Shown here in pieces: positions 59,046 through 64,000 of a stretch of DNA of 64,000 nt. Location: assembly GCF_051811025.1 (NCBI RefSeq), contig NZ_JBPWQE010000001.1:2728001-2792000 (forward strand), written 5' to 3'. Within the stretch, counting starts at the first letter, position 1. Every line of letters begins with the position of its first letter. The notes under the pieces were generated by a model. The model did no database searches and had not been told where the DNA came from. It saw only the letters and a program-made list of their open reading frames with translations. Source of the DNA: Tardiphaga sp051811025 (GTDB lineage Bacteria > Pseudomonadota > Alphaproteobacteria > Rhizobiales > Xanthobacteraceae). The translations under genes were made by a program, and so were the position numbers.

Positions 59046-59747
59046 ATGTTGTCGCCGGGAGCCGTCGCAAGTGCCGTCCAATACGATCACGCGCTGCAAT
59101 CCGCCTCGCCCGCCGAGGTGATTGCCGCGGCACTTGACGTCGTGGGCCGCGATGGACTCGCGCTGGTCTCGTCGTTTGGTACGGAGTCCGCGGCGTTGCT
59201 GAAGGTCATGGCCGATGTCGATCCCGCCATCCCCGTGCTGTTTCTCGACACCGGCTGGTTGTTCGAAGAGACGCTCGCCTATCGCGACCAACTGATCCTG
59301 ACGCTGGGCCTGCGCGACGTGCGAACGATCCGCCCCGCAGCGGATGCGCTTGCCGCTCACGACAGCGATGGGGACCTGTGGTCGTCCGATCCCGACACCT
59401 GCTGCCGGATCAGGAAGGTTGAATCGCTCGCACAGGCACTGGCGCCGTTCAGCGCATGGATCAACGGCCGCAAGCGATTTCAGGGCGCGTCGCGCGCGGC
59501 CATTCCTGTCGTTGAAACCGATGACGGCAAGCTGAAATTCAATCCATTCGCCAATGTCACCCCGGACGAGATAGGGCTGATCTACGCATCGGCGAAGCTG
59601 CCGCCGCATCCGCTCATAGCCTCAGGATTTGCGTCGGTCGGCTGCATGCCCTGCACGACCCGCACGGCGCCCGGCGAAGACCCCCGCGCCGGCCGCTGGC
59701 GTGGCCGCGCCAAAACGGAATGCGGCATCCACAAATCGGCGAACTGA
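59046..59747 (+). CDS. cysH: Adenylyl-sulfate (APS) reductase, CysH
   Basis: This 233-residue enzyme has the PAPS reductase fold: VSSFGTESAALLKVMADVDP, FLDTGWLFEETLAYRD, RKRFQGASR. It also has Cys119-Cys120 and Cys200-x-x-Cys203, the four ligands of the 4Fe-4S cluster found only in APS-using enzymes. Catalytic Cys226 lies in the C-terminal KTECGIH. It reduces APS to sulfite. ATG 59046 follows GAGGAG. It is divergent from cysDNC and converges with nasS across eight bases. Confidence 0.95.
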   Translation: MLSPGAVASAVQYDHALQSASPAEVIAAALDVVGRDGLALVSSFGTESAALLKVMADVDPAIPVLFLDTGWLFEETLAYRDQLILTLGLRDVRTIRPAADALAAHDSDGDLWSSDPDTCCRIRKVESLAQALAPFSAWINGRKRFQGASRAAIPVVETDDGKLKFNPFANVTPDEIGLIYASAKLPPHPLIASGFASVGCMPCTTRTAPGEDPRAGRWRGRAKTECGIHKSAN

Positions 59748-59755
59748 CGCCGCCG

Positions 59756-60928
59756 CTACGACTTCACATGCGCGATTTCGAACGCAGCGAGATGGGCAGC
59801 GATGTTGCCGGGATCGAAGGCCGGTCCGGCAAATGCGCCAACAGCGTCGGGCACATCAGTCGGAGCGCTGCCGGTGATACCGAGCGCGGCATCGTAGAGA
59901 TCGGGGCGGAACACACCCTGTGCGATCTTCAGCGCCTCCGGGCTGATCGCGGCCTGTCCCCAGCGCACCATCTGGGCATAGAGCCAGGCGGCCTGAACGG
60001 GATCGGGACGCCCGGCTCCTTCGCGGCCGACCAGCAGATAGCGCCCGCTCTCGCGCATGGTGCCATCGGGCGAAATCTTCAGCCGGCCATCCAGCGTCCG
60101 CAACAGGACCTCTGGCGAGACGCCGATATATTGGGGCTTGGCGAGAATCGCAGCAATCTCGTTGCGGTTTTCCGGGGCCTCGATGAAGGCAGCGGCGCTC
60201 ACATGCGCCCGCGTGAGAGCCGCTACGGTGTCCGGGTTCTTCTCCGCCCAGCTCTGCCTCATCGCCAGCACCTTCTCGGCAGCGCGCAGCAGGATGTCGG
60301 AGACGAAATGCAGGATATGACCGACGCCGAGATCGACCGCGACCGAATTCCAGGGCGCGCCGACACAGAACGCATCGACGTGACCGTTGGCGAGGCTGTC
60401 GACCATGTAAGGCGGCGGCAGCACCACGAGACGGACGTCCTCGTCAGGATCGACGCCGCCGGCCGCCATCCAGAAACGGAGCTGGTAATTATGCGTCGAG
60501 AACGGAAACGTCATGCCGAAGGTCAAGGGATCAGCGCCGGCACGGGCACGCGCGACAACCACACGGCGCAGCGCCTGCGCGGTGGCCATCGGATCGGTCG
60601 GATCACCGTCGAGTTCCGACATCAGCGCCGCATGTAGCGCCGGTGAGACGGTGATGGCATTGCCGTTGATGCCGAGATTGAACGACGCCACGATCGGCAC
60701 TTTCACGTGCCCGAGCCCGAGGCTGGACGCGATGGCAACGGGCGCCAGCAGATGCGCCGCTTCGAACAGGCCGATATTCAGCTTGTCGCGGACATTCGAC
60801 CACGACACTTCCCGGACCAGCTCGACGTTCAGCCCCTCGGCCTTCGTGAACCCCTTGTCGACCGCGACAATCAGGGCGGCGGCGTCGGCCAGCGGAATGA
60901 AGCCGATGCGAAGCGGGTGGTCGATCAT
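59756..60928 (-). CDS. nasS: NasS, nitrate/nitrite-sensing protein
   Basis: This 390-residue protein has the NrtA/CmpA binding fold but no signal peptide: IGFIPLADAAALIVAVDKGF, SWSNVRDKLNIGLFEAAHLLAP, LPPPYMVDSLANGHVDAFCVGAPWN and GRYLLVGREGAGRPDPVQAAWLYAQMVRWGQ. It is therefore cytoplasmic, as expected of NasS, which binds nitrate or nitrite and holds NasT inactive in their absence. Its start overlaps the nasT stop by four bases, so the two are made together. A CmpA-like transport role is unlikely without an export signal. Confidence 0.9.
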   Translation of the reverse strand: MIDHPLRIGFIPLADAAALIVAVDKGFTKAEGLNVELVREVSWSNVRDKLNIGLFEAAHLLAPVAIASSLGLGHVKVPIVASFNLGINGNAITVSPALHAALMSELDGDPTDPMATAQALRRVVVARARAGADPLTFGMTFPFSTHNYQLRFWMAAGGVDPDEDVRLVVLPPPYMVDSLANGHVDAFCVGAPWNSVAVDLGVGHILHFVSDILLRAAEKVLAMRQSWAEKNPDTVAALTRAHVSAAAFIEAPENRNEIAAILAKPQYIGVSPEVLLRTLDGRLKISPDGTMRESGRYLLVGREGAGRPDPVQAAWLYAQMVRWGQAAISPEALKIAQGVFRPDLYDAALGITGSAPTDVPDAVGAFAGPAFDPGNIAAHLAAFEIAHVKS

Positions 60929-61515
60929 TTCAGCAACTCCGCTGCGGTGATGATCGACTGGGCGATCTCACCGATTTTCTTCTTTTCACGCATCGCCGTG
61001 GATCGCAGCAATACGTAAGCCTCTTCTTCATTGAGGCCCTTGAGCTTCATCACGATGCCCTTGGCACGGTCGATGATCTTGCGCTCCTCCAGCGCCGACT
61101 TGGTGCGCTCGAGCTCGTCCTGCAGTTTGGAGAAGGCATTGAAACGGGAGATGCAGAGATCGAGGATCGGCTTGATCCGCTCCTTCTTCAGCCCGTCCAC
61201 GATGTAAGAGGATACCCCCGCCTCGACCGAAGCCCGCGCCGACTCGGCGTCGCTCTGGTCGACGAACATGGCGACCGGCCGACGCACCGCGCGGGACACC
61301 TGGAACATTTGTTCCAGCACGTCGCGGCTGGGGTTTTCGAGATCGATGACGATAACGTCCGGATCCAGCGCATAAATCCGGGCCAGCAGGTTATGCATCT
61401 CCCGGATATGCTGGACGTCCACATAGCCAGCCTCCCGCAGCCCTTCCTCAAGGATCGCGGCCCGGATCGGGCTTTCGTCGACAATGACAATTTTGGGCGA
61501 CTGGTCGGCAGGCAT
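60925..61515 (-). CDS. nasT: NasT, ANTAR-domain antitermination regulator
   Basis: This 196-residue protein has an N-terminal receiver-like domain (IVIVDESPIRAAILEEGL, with DPDVIVIDLENPSRDVL around the phosphorylation-type aspartate) and a C-terminal ANTAR RNA-binding domain (about 135-193, with LEERKIIDRAKGIVMKLKGLNEEEAYVLLRSTAM). NasT binds leader RNA to let transcription read through in nitrate assimilation operons when NasS releases it. ATG 61515 is preferred; the frame is open to 61560. It is divergent from rimO. Confidence 0.9.
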   Translation of the reverse strand: MPADQSPKIVIVDESPIRAAILEEGLREAGYVDVQHIREMHNLLARIYALDPDVIVIDLENPSRDVLEQMFQVSRAVRRPVAMFVDQSDAESARASVEAGVSSYIVDGLKKERIKPILDLCISRFNAFSKLQDELERTKSALEERKIIDRAKGIVMKLKGLNEEEAYVLLRSTAMREKKKIGEIAQSIITAAELLK

Positions 61516-61626
61516 CGGACACTCACATGGATGCAGCATACCCATAGCACGCCCGCGCACGGCTTAAAGCCTTGTAATTATGGGCAAATGGGACTACCTG
61601 CTGCCTCTCAATCAGGCAGATCGAAC

Positions 61627-62955
61627 ATGCAACAGGCCGCCGCGCCGAAAATCTCCTTTGTGTCACTGGGATGCCCGAAGGCCCTGGTGGATTCCGAGCG
61701 CATCATTACGCGCCTGCGGGCCGAAGGTTACGAACTCGCCCGCAAGCACGACGGCGCCGACATCGTCATCGTCAACACCTGCGGCTTCCTCGACAGCGCC
61801 AAGGCGGAGTCGCTGGGCGCCATCGGCGAAGCCATGGCGCAGAACGGCAAGGTCATTGTCACCGGCTGCATGGGCGCCGAGCCCGAGCAGATCGAGGCCG
61901 CCTATCCCAACCTGCTGTCGATCACCGGCCCGCAGCAATATGAGAGCGTGCTCGACGCCGTGCATCGCGCGCTGCCGCCGGTGCACAATCCGCATATCGA
62001 TCTCGTGCCGCCGCAGGGCATCAAGCTGACGCCGCGGCACTACGCCTATCTGAAAATTTCGGAAGGCTGCAATAACCGCTGCACCTTCTGCATCATCCCG
62101 AAGCTGCGCGGCGATCTCGTCTCACGCCCGGCCAACGAGGTGCTGTTAGAGGCTGAGAAGCTGGTGAAGGCCGGCGTCAAGGAGTTGCTGGTCGTGTCGC
62201 AGGACACCTCGGCCTACGGCGTCGATATCAAATACGCCACCAGCCCGTGGAAGGATCGCGAGGTCCGCGCCAAGTTCTATGATCTCGCCAAGGAGCTCGG
62301 CGAACTCGGCGCCTGGGTGCGGCTGCAATATGTTTACCCGTATCCGCATGTCGACGAGGTCATCGGGTTGATGAATGCCGGCAGCAATGTGCTGCCCTAT
62401 CTCGACATCCCGTTCCAGCATGCGGCCCCGGAAGTGTTGAAGGCGATGAAGCGCCCGGCCGCTCAGGACAAGACGCTCGCCCGCATCAAGAAGTGGCGCG
62501 AGATGTGCCCGGATCTCACACTCCGCTCGACCTTCATCGTCGGCTTCCCCGGCGAGACCGAAAGCGATTTTCAGTATCTGCTCGACTGGCTGGAAGAAGC
62601 GCAGATCGACCGCGTTGGCGCGTTCAAATACGAGTCCGTGGCGGGTGCGACCTCCAACGCCATCGCCAATGCGGTGCCGGAAGAGATCAAACAGCAGCGC
62701 TGGAATGCATTGATGGAGCGTCAGCAGAAAATCTCGGCACGCCGCTTGAAGCGCAAGGTCGGCACACGCCAGCAGATCATCATCGACGAAGTCGGCCCGA
62801 CCGTGTCGAAGGGCCGCTCGAAGGCGGATGCGCCTGACATCGACGGATCGGTCTATATCACCGCACGCCGGCCGCTGAAGGTCGGCGAGATCGTCACGGC
62901 GAAAATCGAACGCGCGGATGCGTATGATCTGCACGGGACGGTGGCGGGGTTCTGA
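61627..62955 (+). CDS. rimO: Ribosomal protein uS12 methylthiotransferase
   Basis: This 442-residue radical SAM enzyme has an N-terminal MTTase domain with cluster cysteines Cys16 (LGCPKALVDSER), Cys52 and Cys81. A radical SAM domain follows with Cys148, Cys152 and Cys155 (GCNNRCTFC), and a C-terminal TRAM-like domain (about 375-442). It adds a methylthio group to Asp88 of ribosomal protein S12. LGCPKALVDSE distinguishes RimO from MiaB. ATG 61627 fits the family N-terminus; ATG 61588 is less likely. A type C repeat follows. Confidence 0.95.
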   Translation: MQQAAAPKISFVSLGCPKALVDSERIITRLRAEGYELARKHDGADIVIVNTCGFLDSAKAESLGAIGEAMAQNGKVIVTGCMGAEPEQIEAAYPNLLSITGPQQYESVLDAVHRALPPVHNPHIDLVPPQGIKLTPRHYAYLKISEGCNNRCTFCIIPKLRGDLVSRPANEVLLEAEKLVKAGVKELLVVSQDTSAYGVDIKYATSPWKDREVRAKFYDLAKELGELGAWVRLQYVYPYPHVDEVIGLMNAGSNVLPYLDIPFQHAAPEVLKAMKRPAAQDKTLARIKKWREMCPDLTLRSTFIVGFPGETESDFQYLLDWLEEAQIDRVGAFKYESVAGATSNAIANAVPEEIKQQRWNALMERQQKISARRLKRKVGTRQQIIIDEVGPTVSKGRSKADAPDIDGSVYITARRPLKVGEIVTAKIERADAYDLHGTVAGF

Positions 62956-62976
62956 GAGACGCGCCGGCGGAAGTAG

Positions 62977-63153
62977 TTTCCCTCCCCCAAGCGTAGCGCA
63001 GTGGGGAGGGTCGACCGAGCGAAGCGGAGGTCGGGGTGGGGTGTCTCCGCGAGAATACGAAGCCTGTGGCGCCACCCCACCCGTCTCGAACGCTGCGCGT
63101 TCGATCCACCCTCCCCACGGCGCGTGGCTACGCCACGCTTGGGGGAGGGAAAA
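62977..63153. repeat. Long intergenic hairpin repeat, type C
   Basis: 177 bases between convergent rimO and qor, bounded by TTTCCCTCCCCCAAGCGT and its near-complement ending GCTTGGGGGAGGGAAA. Inner inverted pairs include GGGGTGGGGTG / CACCCCACCC. Such C/G-rich hairpin elements are frequent in this bacterial group. No protein frame is supported. Confidence 0.75.
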
Positions 63154-63159
63154 ACAACC

Positions 63160-64000
63160 TCACACCTTCAAAATAACCGCGCCTGTGGTCTTGCGTGCTT
63201 CCAGATCGATATGCGCCTTGGCCGCATCCTTCAGCGCATAAGCGTGATTGATCGGCACATGCAGCTTGCCATCGATCACAGCCGAGAACAGCGTGTCGGC
63301 GCCTTCCAGCAGTTCCGATCGCTTGGCGACATAGTCGTTCAGCTTGGGACGCGTCGCGAACAGCGAGCCGTGATTGTTGAGTTCGGCGATCGCGAATGGC
63401 GGCACAGGGCCAGAGGCGTTGCCGAACGACACCCACATGCCGCGCGGCTTCAGGCATGACAGCGAGCCTGGATAGGTGGTCTTGCCCACACCGTCATAGA
63501 CCACGTCGCAGAGTTCGTTACGGCTGATCTGCTTCACGCGATCGACGAAGTTCTCTTCGTTGTAATAGATGACGTGATCGCAGCCATTGGCCAGCGCCAA
63601 CTCGCCCTTCTCTTTCGAGCCGACGGTCCCGATCACATGCGCACCCATGGCCTTGGCCCACTGGCAGGCGAGCAGACCGATGCCGCCCGCTGCAGCATGG
63701 ATCAACACGCGGTGATGCGGCTCGACCTTGAAAGTCTTGTGCAGCAGATACCAGACCGTGAGACCCTTCAGCATCAGCACGGCGCCCTGCTCGTGGGTGA
63801 TGCGATCCGGCAGTTTCACCAGCCGATCAGCGGCAAACACGCGCTCGGTGGCATAGCTGCCGAGGGCCGAATAATAAGCGACGCGATCGCCCGGATGGAA
63901 TCCGGTGACGCCTGGCCCGACTTCAACCACTTCGCCCGAGGCCTCATTGCCGGCAATGAACGGCAGCTGCGGCGCCTTGTAGAGGCCGCTGCGGAAGTAC
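63160..64000 (-). CDS. NADPH:quinone oxidoreductase, zinc-independent MDR family (partial, 5' end outside window)
   Basis: The visible part (about 280 residues) covers most of the protein. It holds the fragment GLYKAPQLPFIAGNEASGEVVEVGPGV, the linker DRVAYYSALGSYATERVF, the nucleotide loop HAAAGGIGLLACQWAKAMGAHVIGTVGS, DVVYDGVGKTTYPGSLSCLKPRGMWVSFG and the C-terminus KTTGAVILKV. It lacks the zinc ligands of alcohol dehydrogenases, as QOR enzymes do. It reduces quinones or enones with NADPH. The first residues lie beyond the right edge. Confidence 0.9.
   Translation of the reverse strand, partial: YFRSGLYKAPQLPFIAGNEASGEVVEVGPGVTGFHPGDRVAYYSALGSYATERVFAADRLVKLPDRITHEQGAVLMLKGLTVWYLLHKTFKVEPHHRVLIHAAAGGIGLLACQWAKAMGAHVIGTVGSKEKGELALANGCDHVIYYNEENFVDRVKQISRNELCDVVYDGVGKTTYPGSLSCLKPRGMWVSFGNASGPVPPFAIAELNNHGSLFATRPKLNDYVAKRSELLEGADTLFSAVIDGKLHVPINHAYALKDAAKAHIDLEARKTTGAVILKV

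Noticed and set aside
1..64000. CRISPR array, prophage, insertion sequence or rRNA operon
   Set aside because: No regularly spaced direct repeats, transposase, integrase, phage structural gene or rRNA sequence was recognised. The repeats found are hairpin elements without coding capacity.

Overview
The window is chromosomal DNA of a GC-rich alphaproteobacterium, most likely a member of the Bradyrhizobium/Rhodopseudomonas/Tardiphaga group (Rhizobiales). This rests on the conserved rlpA-dac-tmk-holB-metG-tatD gene order, a circularly permuted two-piece tmRNA gene of the alphaproteobacterial type, NasT/NasS, an ACC deaminase beside its Lrp-type regulator, and dispersed hairpin repeats between genes. 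No phage, insertion sequence, rRNA or CRISPR array was seen. Species identity is inference.

Left part (1-13 kb): the start of a leftward nap operon (napE, napD), with a FixK/FNR-like box upstream and a Crp/Fnr regulator facing away. A cobalt-type nitrile hydratase (alpha, beta) and single metabolic and regulatory genes follow. Next comes a TRAP transporter (DctP, fused DctQM) with an acyl-CoA synthetase and a divergent SDR. Middle-left (13-21 kb): a leftward housekeeping block of PhnP-like hydrolase, TatD, MetRS, HolB, Tmk, D,D-carboxypeptidase and RlpA.

Middle (21-31 kb): many small genes, several under 60 codons. They include an orphan Flp pilin, small membrane and zinc-ribbon proteins, the tmRNA gene, tRNA-Ser(UGA), an H1-like protein, an outer membrane beta-barrel, a LysR regulator and strong hairpin terminators.

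Right-middle (31-43 kb): amino-acid and amide metabolism. This holds a hydroxyacid dehydrogenase, an amidase, periplasmic cyclohexadienyl dehydratase (PheC), ACC deaminase AcdS with AcdR, an RraA-like/cupin pair, the 5-oxoprolinase operon pxpBCA and aliphatic amidase AmiE.

Right part (43-61.5 kb): a leftward sulfur/nitrogen assimilation region. It contains sulfonate-type uptake (two SBP-permease-ATPase cassettes plus a third binding protein), two desulfurisation-type flavin enzymes, a siroheme nitrite/sulfite reductase with an unusual CysJ-like partner, CysD and CysNC, the divergent APS reductase CysH, and the nitrate-responsive antiterminator pair NasT-NasS. Organosulfonates would be imported and cleaved to sulfite, and sulfate activated and reduced to sulfite; both would meet at a siroheme reductase. 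NasTS and a sigma54-like promoter instead tie that reductase to nitrogen control. The window ends with rimO, a hairpin repeat and a partial quinone oxidoreductase.
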